From Betaproteobacteria bacterium (lineage in GTDB: Bacteria; Pseudomonadota; Gammaproteobacteria; Burkholderiales; Rhodocyclaceae), in contig JAIFNM010000255.1 in assembly GCA_020047725.1 (NCBI GenBank), positions 1-5,307 of the forward strand: 5,307 nucleotides of DNA. Direction: 5' to 3'. A program made the translations under genes and the position numbers. The notes under the pieces were generated by a model that did not search any database, was not told the origin of the DNA, and saw only the letters and a list, made by a program, of their open reading frames with translations. Positions 1-5,307 of this stretch are shown in pieces; positions within the stretch are counted from its first letter, which is position 1, and every line of letters starts with the position of its first letter.

Positions 1-757
1 CATGGAATTGCGTGGCCCGCTCCTGCTCCAGTTGCGCGCCGAGCGCCTGCGCCTGGGTCAGCAGCGTTTGCACCTGGGTCAGGTTAAGCCGCGAGGTCGA
101 GCCCACCTCCACGCGCCGTGTAAAAATGCGGAAGCTCTCTTCGCGGCTGGTGATGGTCTGGCGGGTCAGTTCAATTCGTTCATCGAGTCCGCGTAACGCG
201 AGATAGGCGTTGGCCACCTGCGCGATCAGACCGATGTTGACGGCGCGCCGTGCGGCGTCGGTGGCCAGATAGCTTTCCAGCGCTGCATCCTGCAGGCTGC
301 GCACGCGGCCCCAGAAATCGATCTCCCAGCTCGCCATGCCCAATCCCACCTGATACTGGCTGCCAATCAGCGTCTTGCCGGTCGGGCTCAGGTCGGCTGG
401 CGTGCGCGAACGGTCGACACCGGCTTGAGCGCCAATGGTGGGGAAACGCTCCGAACGCTGGATACCGTAGGTGGCGCGAGCTTCCTCGACGCGTAGCACG
501 GCGGTTCGCAGATCGCGGTTGTTGTTCAGTGCCTGCGCAATCAGCGCCTGAAGTTGCGGATCGGTGAAATAGTCGCGCCAGCCGATGGACGCCGCACTGG
601 CTCCATTCTGCATCGTGTCCGTTGCATAGGCGGGTGATACCGGCAAGGCTGGTGCGTTGTAGGGTGGAGCCATCGAGGCGCACCCGGCCAGGAGCAGGGC
701 GATGCCTACCATGATGGGAGTGCATGGGGCGCGGTTGAGCTTCAGAAGGGTGGTCAT
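1..757 (-). CDS. Outer-membrane efflux lipoprotein, NodT/OprM (OEP) family, N-terminal half
   Basis: This is the trimeric outer-membrane channel (TolC-like) of a tripartite drug or solvent efflux pump. The frame is open for 252 codons and runs off the window edge, so about half of the usual 460-500 residues is present. Met1 is followed by a lipoprotein signal: the hydrophobic stretch MVGIALLLAGC gives lipobox L23-A-G-C26, predicting acylation at Cys26. Family hallmarks follow in order: P-A-L-P-V near residue 40, W60-R-D-Y-F-T-D-P, then ALNNNRDLR, and W144-E-I-D-F-W-G-R-V, with heptad-rich helical sequence to the edge. Start 757 lacks a strong ribosome site (upstream AACGAGAAATCA). Met16 at 712 is in frame but also lacks one and would shorten the n-region. 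The gene lies 44 bp behind the flavocytochrome gene and may share its transcript. The adaptor and inner-membrane pump are not in view; they could lie downstream, as in Emr-type operons where the channel gene comes first (inference). The pump partner and substrate cannot be told from this part. Confidence 0.93.
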   Translation of the reverse strand, partial: MTTLLKLNRAPCTPIMVGIALLLAGCASMAPPYNAPALPVSPAYATDTMQNGASAASIGWRDYFTDPQLQALIAQALNNNRDLRTAVLRVEEARATYGIQRSERFPTIGAQAGVDRSRTPADLSPTGKTLIGSQYQVGLGMASWEIDFWGRVRSLQDAALESYLATDAARRAVNIGLIAQVANAYLALRGLDERIELTRQTITSREESFRIFTRRVEVGSTSRLNLTQVQTLLTQAQALGAQLEQERATQFH

Positions 758-801
758 TGATTTCTCGTTATGGCGGCATAGGGCGGCGAGTCGTCACCGG
801 C

Positions 802-2133
802 TTAGCGCATGTCGAACAGTTCCTGATGGAAGTCATCCGCGTAGAGACCCAGAGCCGTGAAATCCTGGCGCAGGGCGCGGCCAAATCCACCTGGGCCGCA
901 GAACCAGATATCGCTGGTTTTCCATTTCGGGACGGCTTGGCATATCCGCTCTGCAGTGAGGAGGCCGTCCCTGGCATCGACCAGTATGTGCAGTTGGATA
1001 TTCGCTTCTTTGGCATCACGTTTCAGAAGGTTGATGGCTTCTTCGTCGAACACTGTGGTGGTATGAAACAGGTCGATGATCTTGCCATCGGGATGTTTCG
1101 CCAGGTGTTTCATGCGGGCGATGAATGGGGTGATGCCAATGCCGCCACCAACCCAGATCTGGCGCGGTTTGTTGCTGCTGAAAGTAAACTCGCCATAAGG
1201 CCCTTCGACCTTGACCGGTGTACCGATTTTCAGGGTGTCATGAAGCGTTTTGGTGTAGTCACCGAGATTCTTGATGATAAAGAACAGGCGACCATCATCT
1301 TTCCAGCTTGAGGTGATCGTGAAGGGATGCGGTTCCTCTTTTTCATTGAAACGAATGAAGGCGAACTGCCCGGCTTTATGCCCGCTCCATCGGCCTTTGA
1401 GCTGGATGATGACTTCGAGTACCTCAATGTGCTCATGGTAGGTAAGGTCGCTAACCAGTCCCACCGCCTGGCGACTCTTTCCGACTTTTCTGAACAGGAC
1501 GCCGAGGGCGGCCGCGCTACCTGCGGCCATCAGTACGGCCATTAGCGGAGCGATAATCTCGCTCCAATAGCTGTACTTCATCAGTACAACGGAATGGAAT
1601 ACCAGAGCCAGATAGGCAACCGCCAGCAGACGATGCGTTTTGAAGAAGTGGCGATAGGGAAACCACTTCACCAGAGCCAGAACGATCAGAACCACAGCCG
1701 CATAAAAGGCCCATTCGCCGAGGCCTTCGGCCAGTCCTCGCTGGCTCTGGAAGTACTGGAAAATTGCTACCGTTTGTTCAGGCGCCGAACCATGGCGTGC
1801 CGGACGTTCGATCAAACCCAGACCGGAGAGCCATTTTGGCGCCTGGGTCCACAGCCAGTGCGTGACCGCGAACACCAGCCCTGTTATTCCGAGCCATTTG
1901 TGCAGCCGGTACATCTTGTCGAGGCCACCGAGATAAGGCTCAAAAAATACCGGTCGGATAGCCAGAATCATGGCCACACTCATGACTCCAATACCGATGA
2001 TTCCGGTGTAATTGATGAGCGACGAACGCAAGGCAAAGAACTGGAACGGCGTTGAAATTGGCGAGTCGGCGGCGAGCCAGAGCCCGGTCAGCACGATGAG
2101 GAAGCCCCAGAAGCTTCGTTTGATGTTTTTCAT
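802..2133 (-). CDS. Ferric reductase / NADPH oxidase-like membrane flavocytochrome
   Basis: A 443-residue transmembrane electron-transfer protein that should pass electrons from NAD(P)H through FAD and two b-type haems across the inner membrane. Roughly six hydrophobic segments lie at residues 8-22, 42-60, 74-96, 138-157, 164-186 and 193-213. Haem-ligand candidates are H78/H92 in helix 3 and H167/H180 in helix 5. The cytoplasmic reductase half starts near 222: FAD motif H269-P-F-T-I-T-S-S276, G311-P-Y-G-E-F, nucleotide-binding G329-G-G-I-G-I-T-P-F337, and C412-G-P near the end, which closes with HQELFDMR. Domain order is ferric-reductase-like transmembrane, FAD-binding, then NAD-binding. ATG 2133 is the only usable start, because an in-frame TAG lies ten codons upstream with no ATG, GTG or TTG between; no clear ribosome site is visible. 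The efflux channel gene follows after 44 bp. The final acceptor (ferric iron, oxygen or a periplasmic partner) cannot be read from the sequence. It is not MsrQ/YedZ alone, which lacks the flavin half. Confidence 0.9.
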   Translation of the reverse strand: MKNIKRSFWGFLIVLTGLWLAADSPISTPFQFFALRSSLINYTGIIGIGVMSVAMILAIRPVFFEPYLGGLDKMYRLHKWLGITGLVFAVTHWLWTQAPKWLSGLGLIERPARHGSAPEQTVAIFQYFQSQRGLAEGLGEWAFYAAVVLIVLALVKWFPYRHFFKTHRLLAVAYLALVFHSVVLMKYSYWSEIIAPLMAVLMAAGSAAALGVLFRKVGKSRQAVGLVSDLTYHEHIEVLEVIIQLKGRWSGHKAGQFAFIRFNEKEEPHPFTITSSWKDDGRLFFIIKNLGDYTKTLHDTLKIGTPVKVEGPYGEFTFSSNKPRQIWVGGGIGITPFIARMKHLAKHPDGKIIDLFHTTTVFDEEAINLLKRDAKEANIQLHILVDARDGLLTAERICQAVPKWKTSDIWFCGPGGFGRALRQDFTALGLYADDFHQELFDMR

Positions 2134-2178
2134 GGCTTTGACCGCGGAAAGTGCGTTGCACTACAAAGCCTGGTGATT

Positions 2179-2197
2179 CTTGTGGAAAAACCACAAG
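2179..2197. repeat. Perfect inverted repeat 7-5-7 upstream of the flavocytochrome gene
   Basis: CTTGTGG-AAAAA-CCACAAG is a perfect 7-bp inverted repeat around a 5-base A/T spacer. It lies 45 bp upstream of the start at 2133, in the presumed leader. Read leftward it gives an RNA hairpin with a U-rich loop. It could be an operator for a dimeric regulator or a leader hairpin. It has no T-run after it on either strand, so it is not a standard terminator. The symmetry is directly visible; the role is not known. Confidence 0.6.
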
Positions 2198-2207
2198 CTA
2201 AAGCGCC

Positions 2208-2224
2208 ACACGTAAAGAACGTGT
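2208..2224. repeat. Perfect inverted repeat 6-5-6 upstream of the flavocytochrome gene
   Basis: ACACGT-AAAGA-ACGTGT is a perfect 6-bp inverted repeat with a 5-base A-rich spacer. Its centre is 28 bp from the centre of the neighbouring 7-5-7 repeat, and both contain CCACA. The shared spacer length suggests a related pair of operator-like sites rather than two chance palindromes, but the half-site sequences differ. No regulator gene lies next to it to support an assignment. Confidence 0.5.
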
Positions 2225-2251
2225 ACGTCGCGAGCAGAGCGCATCCCGGAG

Positions 2252-2261
2252 GTGACGTCAC
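2252..2261. repeat. 10-bp perfect palindrome GTGACGTCAC
   Basis: GTGACGTCAC is an uninterrupted 10-bp palindrome, 36 bp further from the gene than the 6-5-6 repeat. It is the third symmetric element in 83 bp. A short palindrome of this size can arise by chance, so it counts mainly because of its neighbours. It may be a regulator site. Confidence 0.35.
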
Positions 2262-2296
2262 TGCTGTTCTGGAAAAGGTCATTTTGATTCCCCGAA

Positions 2297-2325
2297 TTGA
2301 TGTTGCATGAAGGCACGCTCGTCAA
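2297..2325 (-). promoter_or_regulatory. Weak sigma70-like promoter candidate for the leftward genes
   Basis: Reading leftward, TTGACG (2325-2320) is a 5/6 match to a -35 box. It is followed after 17 bases by CATCAA (2302-2297), only a 3/6 match to a -10 box. Transcription from here would give a leader of roughly 155 bases that contains all three inverted repeats listed above. The -35 and the spacing are good, but the -10 is poor, so this is only the best candidate I found and not a firm call. Confidence 0.22.
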
Positions 2326-2476
2326 GCGCACGAACCCGATTCGTCGCTCTTTTTCTGGTCAGTCACCGAGAACCTGTGCCAGTTGCCAAGCTACAGAACG
2401 TAACTGACTGGGTCTGTGCGGTAGGCAACACAGCGTCATTCGGGGCGAGCAAGCGCCTAAATTGAAAATCATCTCT

Positions 2477-2492
2477 GTAGGACGATTCCTAC
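2477..2492. promoter_or_regulatory. Palindromic operator-like site upstream of the metallopeptidase genes
   Basis: GTAGGA-CGAT-TCCTAC is a perfect 6-4-6 inverted repeat. Widened by one base each side it reads TGTAGG-N6-CCTACG. This has the same layout as sites of NarL/LuxR-type response regulators such as the GacA box (TGTAAG-N6-CTTACA), although not every base matches. It sits about 155 bp before the start at 2646, and TTGAAA (2462-2467) lies just before it. The symmetry is seen directly; binding by a response regulator is a guess. Confidence 0.4.
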
Positions 2493-2645
2493 GCCTTGCT
2501 TTCTACTTTCTCACAGCAAGTCGTGCTTCCCGCTGATATCGCGAAAACTCAGACCAGAGCAGCATTACGATCACAGTGACAGGAGCGCAGGTGTGCTGGG
2601 CGGTCACGCAGATTGTGCGAATTTTCAAGACGGGTCGCTTCCCCC

Positions 2646-3758
2646 ATGGTCAAAAAATCCGGAAGGCTTGTTTTTCTGTTCATGCTGGCCACCGTTCTGG
2701 CTGGTTGCAGTCACATTGCTTATTACGCCCAAGCGATGAGCGGACACCTCGGCGTACTGCGGGCCACCTCTCCGATTGCCGACATCATTCGCGATCCGGC
2801 CAGTGATCCGGAGCTCAGGAAAAAGCTGGAGGACGTGCAGGCCATCCGCGAGTTCGCCATCCGCGAGTTGGGCCTGCCTGACAACAACAGCTATCGCGCC
2901 TACGCCGACCTTGGGCGTCCATACGTGGTATGGAATGTATTTGCCGCGCCAGAGCTTTCCATGATCCCCAAACGCTGGTGCATGCTGATGGTAGGCTGCG
3001 TGAGCTACCGCGGTTACTACGAGAAGCAGGACGCCGAACGCATCGCCGCAGAATTGCGTGATGAGGGTTACGACACCTTTGTCGGTGGTGTGTCGGCTTA
3101 CTCGACGCTGGGATACTTCGACGACCCGGTGTTGAACACCATCTTGCGTCAGGGTAGCCAGGAAGTGGCGCGCATCGTGTTTCATGAACTTGCGCACCAG
3201 ATCTTTTTTGTGCAGGACGATTCGGTTTTCAACGAGTCCTTCGCCACGGCGGTGGAGAACGAAGGCATGCGACGTTGGCTGGCGGCTCACTACACGCCAG
3301 ACCAGCGCGCCGCTTTCGAGACGCAGCGGGCGCGTCAGGCAGACATTACCGAACTGCTGCGCAATTACCATGGGAGGTTTTACGCGCTATACGAAACCAT
3401 TCGTCCCGTCGGTCAGCAGCGCGAAGCCAAGGCCGCCTTGCTCGATGCCTTGCGGCACGATTACACCGATCTGAAGGCAAGCTGGGGTGGCTATGCAGGC
3501 TATGACCCGTTTTTTGGCAAGGATCTGAACAACGCCAGACTCGCGTCTCTGTCGCTCTACAGCGATCTGGTGCCGTCCTTCGAGGCTTTGCTGGAGCATG
3601 AGAACCACGATTTACCGCGCTTTTTTCAACGCGTCATCGCCCTGGCTGCACTCGAAAAGGACGCACGGCGCAGCGTGTTGGCCCAGTTTCTTCCGGCAGT
3701 CGGTGCCATCAAGCAGGCGAGCAACGACGTCACGCTCGGTGCGACGGAGATTCGCTGA
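2646..3758 (+). CDS. Predicted aminopeptidase lipoprotein (PF10023-type, HELAH zinc motif)
   Basis: A 370-residue exported lipoprotein of the family annotated as putative aminopeptidase, whose substrate is unknown to me. The start ATG 2646 gives a clean lipoprotein signal: basic MVKKSGR, then a hydrophobic core ending in L-A-G-C21. A TTG at 2613 is in frame but would put 11 polar residues before this signal; an in-frame stop at 2577-2579 bounds the choice. No good ribosome site precedes 2646. Family blocks seen in order are DLGRPYVVWNVFAAPE, a C112/C118 pair with SYRGYY next to the second, VGGVSAYSTLGYFDDPVLNT, the zinc motif F-H180-E-L-A-H184-Q, and FNESFATAVE with E198 as the likely third ligand, 14 residues after H184 as in gluzincins. 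The length is normal and nothing looks broken. Absence of an obvious export-avoidance residue after Cys21 (Ser22) suggests outer-membrane sorting. The next gene starts 22 bp downstream, so the two are probably co-transcribed. Confidence 0.9.
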   Translation: MVKKSGRLVFLFMLATVLAGCSHIAYYAQAMSGHLGVLRATSPIADIIRDPASDPELRKKLEDVQAIREFAIRELGLPDNNSYRAYADLGRPYVVWNVFAAPELSMIPKRWCMLMVGCVSYRGYYEKQDAERIAAELRDEGYDTFVGGVSAYSTLGYFDDPVLNTILRQGSQEVARIVFHELAHQIFFVQDDSVFNESFATAVENEGMRRWLAAHYTPDQRAAFETQRARQADITELLRNYHGRFYALYETIRPVGQQREAKAALLDALRHDYTDLKASWGGYAGYDPFFGKDLNNARLASLSLYSDLVPSFEALLEHENHDLPRFFQRVIALAALEKDARRSVLAQFLPAVGAIKQASNDVTLGATEIR

Positions 3759-3770
3759 TGCTTCCCGGCC

Positions 3771-3776
3771 AGGTGA
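3771..3776 (+). promoter_or_regulatory. Ribosome binding site deciding the start at 3781
   Basis: AGGTGA ends 4 bases before the ATG at 3781 and is the only good Shine-Dalgarno match near this gene. It supports starting at 3781 rather than at an in-frame ATG at 3598 inside the preceding gene, since the signal peptide begins exactly at 3781. Confidence 0.7.
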
Positions 3777-3780
3777 AATC

Positions 3781-4473
3781 ATGGCTGTGAAATGGCTAAC
3801 GACTTTTGCGCTGCTCTGGGCCGTTGGTGCCCACGCGGCTGGGTACCCGACGGAAAGCCAGTTCCGCATGGCTCTGGGCGACATCGACGCTGTGGTTCGA
3901 GCGGAAGGCATGGCGCTGGAGGTCCTGGATGCCGAGCAGGAAGGGGTGACGCTTCCGCTGCTCTCGGCGGGCCTTAACATTGACACCAATACCTGCGTGG
4001 TGTTTTTCAACACCCTGCCGGAAGATGGGTTGGTGCAGTTTTTTTCCGCGATCAACGAGCATGAACTGGCACTGATGCTGCGCGCGATATCCGTGCATGA
4101 GGTGACGCATTGCGTCGAGCAACGCGAAGCCTATGTGCTCAAGCGCTTCGACAAGGTGCTGCCCGATGCCTACAAGCAGGACGGCATGAGCATCCAGGGC
4201 TATCTCTCGGTGGTAAAAAGCGGCGCCGTGGAAACCTGGGGTGAAGCGCTGGCGGATATCAGCTCAGTGCTCTACCTGAAACAGACCGTGCCCGGCCAAT
4301 GGCTGGCGCTGGCCACGCGTATCAGCGCCATGCGCCGTGAGCTTGGCACCAAATGGCCGACGCACGACACCTCGGATTGGCTTGACCGGCTCATCGAGTT
4401 GAATCCCGATATCGACGGCAGGAGTAGCGTGTTCGACGCGGCCTTCCTGTACCGCAAGGAATTCAGTAGGTAG
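3781..4473 (+). CDS. Secreted HEVTH-motif protein, probable zinc metallopeptidase, family not recognised
   Basis: A 230-residue protein with a typical Sec signal peptide: MAVK, a hydrophobic core, and cleavage probably after A-H-A19, leaving a mature N terminus near AGYPTE. It is not a lipoprotein. The zinc-binding signature is V-H106-E-V-T-H110, and G154-E155-A-L-A-D159 about 45 residues later resembles the E-x-x-x-D/ExxAD third-ligand region of zincin families. Two cysteines (C72, C111) could form a disulfide, C111 lying directly after the motif. Positions 60-80 include NIDTNTCVVFFNTLPEDG, which I cannot place. It lies 22 bp behind the predicted aminopeptidase with its own ribosome site, so it probably acts in the same envelope compartment. 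The role as a peptidase is inferred from the motif and neighbour alone; substrate and family are unknown. It ends 2 bp from the stop of the convergent regulator gene. Confidence 0.85.
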   Translation: MAVKWLTTFALLWAVGAHAAGYPTESQFRMALGDIDAVVRAEGMALEVLDAEQEGVTLPLLSAGLNIDTNTCVVFFNTLPEDGLVQFFSAINEHELALMLRAISVHEVTHCVEQREAYVLKRFDKVLPDAYKQDGMSIQGYLSVVKSGAVETWGEALADISSVLYLKQTVPGQWLALATRISAMRRELGTKWPTHDTSDWLDRLIELNPDIDGRSSVFDAAFLYRKEFSR

Positions 4474-4475
4474 GT

Positions 4476-5125
4476 TCAGCGACTGACCGGGCTGTCGAGC
4501 AGGTCGTGGTCCAGTCCATAGCGAATCAGATCGGCGACACTGGACATTTGCATCTTCTGCAGCAGGCGTGTCTTGTAGGTGCTCACCGTCTTGACGCTCA
4601 GGTTCAAGCGTTGAGCTATTTCGCCGACACTGTCACCGGCAGCCAGCTTGCTGAAAATCAGAAACTCCCGATCCGACAGCAAGGCATGGAGGGGGCGCTC
4701 ATCACGCAGAATCATGCTGAAGGCCAGATCGGCCGCAACCTCCGGGCTGATGAATCTCCCACCTGCCGCCACTTCGTGGATCGCGTTCAATAACTGTTGG
4801 GACGCACTGTCCTTGCACAGATACCCGGCGGCTCCGGCGCGAATGGTGCGAACTGCATACTCGCTTTCCTTGTGCATGCTGAGTACCAGAATCGGCAGCC
4901 GCGGCTTCTCGGTCCTGATTTGCTTGATCAGCTCGACGCCACTGCGACCGGGCATCGATATATCGAGCAGAAGCAGATCCCATTCGCCGCGCAACGTACC
5001 TTGTCGAGTGTCTGGAAGCCGTCGCTGGCTTCTCCGGCGACGATCATGTCGCCGTCTTTGGCAAGAATCTGCTTTAGACCATCGCGCATCAGTGTATGGT
5101 CATCGGCGATCAAAATACGGATCAT
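4476..5125 (-). pseudogene. NarL/FixJ-family response regulator, frameshifted in the receiver domain
   Basis: A two-component response regulator with an N-terminal receiver and C-terminal LuxR-type helix-turn-helix. The start at 5125 gives MIRILIADDH with acidic residues D8/D9. The first frame continues to about residue 44 (GFQTLDKVR) and then runs out of phase, ending at 4928 as a 65-residue product. The rest is in another frame: RGEWDLLLLDISMPGRSG, with phosphoacceptor D55, S83 and K105 in YLCKD (numbered on the repaired protein), then LSDRE and the helix-turn-helix with LSVKTVSTYKTRLLQK, to the stop at 4476. The span is 650 bases. One added base gives 651, or 216 residues, the usual NarL/GacA size, so one base is missing near 4995-4997. 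An internal TTG at 4994, preceded by AAGG, could start a 172-residue protein lacking the first part of the receiver. It overlaps the upstream kinase gene. The lesion may be a real mutation or a sequence error. Confidence 0.88.
4992..5000 (-). other. Frameshift site in the response regulator
   Basis: Read leftward, the bases here are GGTACGTTG. The upstream frame reads GTA-CGT-TGC, giving V-R-C followed by unrelated residues. The downstream frame reads TTG-CGC-GGC-GAA-TGG, giving L-R-G-E-W-D. Inserting one base after GTACG would join them as D-K-V-R-L-R-G-E-W-D. No homopolymer run or classic slippery heptamer is present, so programmed frameshifting is not suggested. Confidence 0.8.
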
Positions 5126-5307
5126 GGGGGCGACTGCACACTTCCGGGAATACTCACCTCAATGTGCGTGCCTCTGCCGGGCGCACTATCAATTGAAATT
5201 TGCCCTCCCAGCATGTTCACCCGTTCGCGCATGCCGAGCATGCCGTAGGTTCTTCGTTCCCCCTTGGCTCGTCTTTCTCCCGTCAACGTGGCGGCCATGC
5301 CGCGACC
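5122..5307 (-). CDS. Sensor histidine kinase, C-terminal end of the ATPase domain (partial)
   Basis: Only the last 61 codons lie in the window; the frame is open to the edge. The visible part is the end of a HATPase_c domain: GRGM at the start fits the tail of the DxGxG G1 box, then a lid segment rich in R/K/E (TGERRAKGERRTYG), then GMLGMRERVNMLGG, and the closing block ISIDSAPGRGTHIEVSIP, which is the G2-like G-R-G-T. This is the sort of kinase that pairs with NarL-type regulators. Its TGA (5124-5122) overlaps the regulator's ATG (5125-5123) in an ATGA junction, showing translational coupling in one operon. Sensor domains, membrane topology and signal cannot be seen. This part is intact, unlike its partner. 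Confidence 0.92.
   Translation of the reverse strand, partial: GRGMAATLTGERRAKGERRTYGMLGMRERVNMLGGQISIDSAPGRGTHIEVSIPGSVQSPP

Larger units (their letters stand above)
2134..2645. other. Divergent intergenic region, no convincing gene
   Basis: These 512 bp separate the leftward flavocytochrome gene from the rightward metallopeptidase gene and must hold both sets of control signals. I see four perfect inverted repeats (listed separately), a weak leftward promoter candidate, and a 6-bp inverted repeat CTTGCT/AGCAAG at 2495-2500 and 2515-2520 with a 14-nt loop. Two short rightward frames exist: 2300-2407 (35 codons) and 2307-2465 (52 codons). Neither has a ribosome site or a recognisable protein. 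No tRNA, no clear sRNA with terminator, and no transposon remnant was found. Confidence 0.7.

Noticed and set aside
180..725. Leftward 181-codon open frame inside the efflux channel gene
   Set aside because: It is Arg/His-rich with no family features, and it overlaps in another phase the channel frame that carries the lipobox, WRDYF and WEIDFWGRV motifs.
757..2055. Rightward open frames of up to 184 codons opposite the flavocytochrome gene
   Set aside because: They are antisense shadows of a clear membrane flavoprotein gene and show no recognisable domain or ribosome site.
2330..2354. Hairpin ACGAA/TTCGT followed by a run of five T, terminator-like on the + strand
   Set aside because: The stem is only 5 bp, the T-run starts 6 bases later, and no rightward gene lies upstream to be terminated.
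2307..2465. 52-codon rightward frame starting MKARSSSARTRF in the intergenic region
   Set aside because: It has no ribosome site, no recognised similarity and only a weak hydrophobic patch; a frame this short is expected by chance.
2461..2477. Possible Fur box around ATTGAAAATCATCTC
   Set aside because: Only a short AATCAT core fits the 19-bp palindromic consensus; the other half is not there.
2576..2806. Rightward frame from GTG 2576/2591 preceded by AGGAG
   Set aside because: The ribosome-like AGGAG and GTG 2591 are out of phase with the aminopeptidase, and the frame overlaps its lipoprotein signal without any protein-like features.
2625..3371. Leftward 248-codon frame opposite the aminopeptidase gene
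   Set aside because: It is a long antisense shadow in GC-rich DNA; the sense frame carries conserved family blocks and the zinc motif.
3598..3780. N-terminal extension of the second metallopeptidase starting at 3598
   Set aside because: It would overlap the preceding gene out of phase and bury the signal peptide; AGGTGA directly before 3781 supports the shorter form.
4992..5000. Programmed ribosomal frameshift in the response regulator
   Set aside because: No slippery heptamer, homopolymer or downstream pseudoknot-like element was visible, and response regulators are not known for such recoding.

Overview
The window looks like chromosomal DNA from a GC-rich Gram-negative proteobacterium. 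Two envelope lipoproteins carrying an L-A-G-C lipobox, an RND/Emr-type outer-membrane efflux channel, a PF10023-type predicted aminopeptidase and a NarL/LuxR-type two-component pair all fit Pseudomonas or a related gamma- or betaproteobacterium. That placement is an inference from protein style. No rRNA or marker gene is present to fix it. I saw no mobile element, tRNA, rRNA or CRISPR array.

Layout. (1) Positions 1-2133 read leftward. A 443-residue membrane flavocytochrome with ferric reductase/NADPH oxidase-like architecture (802-2133) is followed after 44 bp by the N-terminal half of an outer-membrane efflux lipoprotein (1-757, cut by the window edge). (2) Positions 2134-2645 are a 512-bp divergent intergenic region. 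It has no convincing gene but contains several perfect inverted repeats, three of them in the leader of the flavocytochrome and one upstream of the rightward genes. (3) Positions 2646-4473 read rightward. They hold two exported zinc-metallopeptidase-like genes 22 bp apart: a lipoprotein of the predicted aminopeptidase family with HELAH, then a 230-residue secreted protein with HEVTH that I do not recognise. (4) Positions 4476-5307 read leftward. They hold the 3' end of a sensor histidine kinase whose stop overlaps the start of a NarL/FixJ-family response regulator. The regulator reading frame is broken by a one-base deletion just before the phosphoacceptor aspartate.

Working together. The leftward pair could be one transcript linking membrane electron transfer to an efflux channel. 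The rightward pair is very likely one transcript for two envelope metallopeptidases. The kinase and regulator are a classic overlapping two-component operon, here apparently inactivated or mis-sequenced. The metallopeptidase and regulator genes converge with only 2 bp between their stop codons. Nothing in the window ties the two-component system to the other genes. The items most worth a second look are the frameshifted regulator, the NOX-type histidine spacing of the flavocytochrome, the unrecognised second metallopeptidase and the palindromes in the divergent region.
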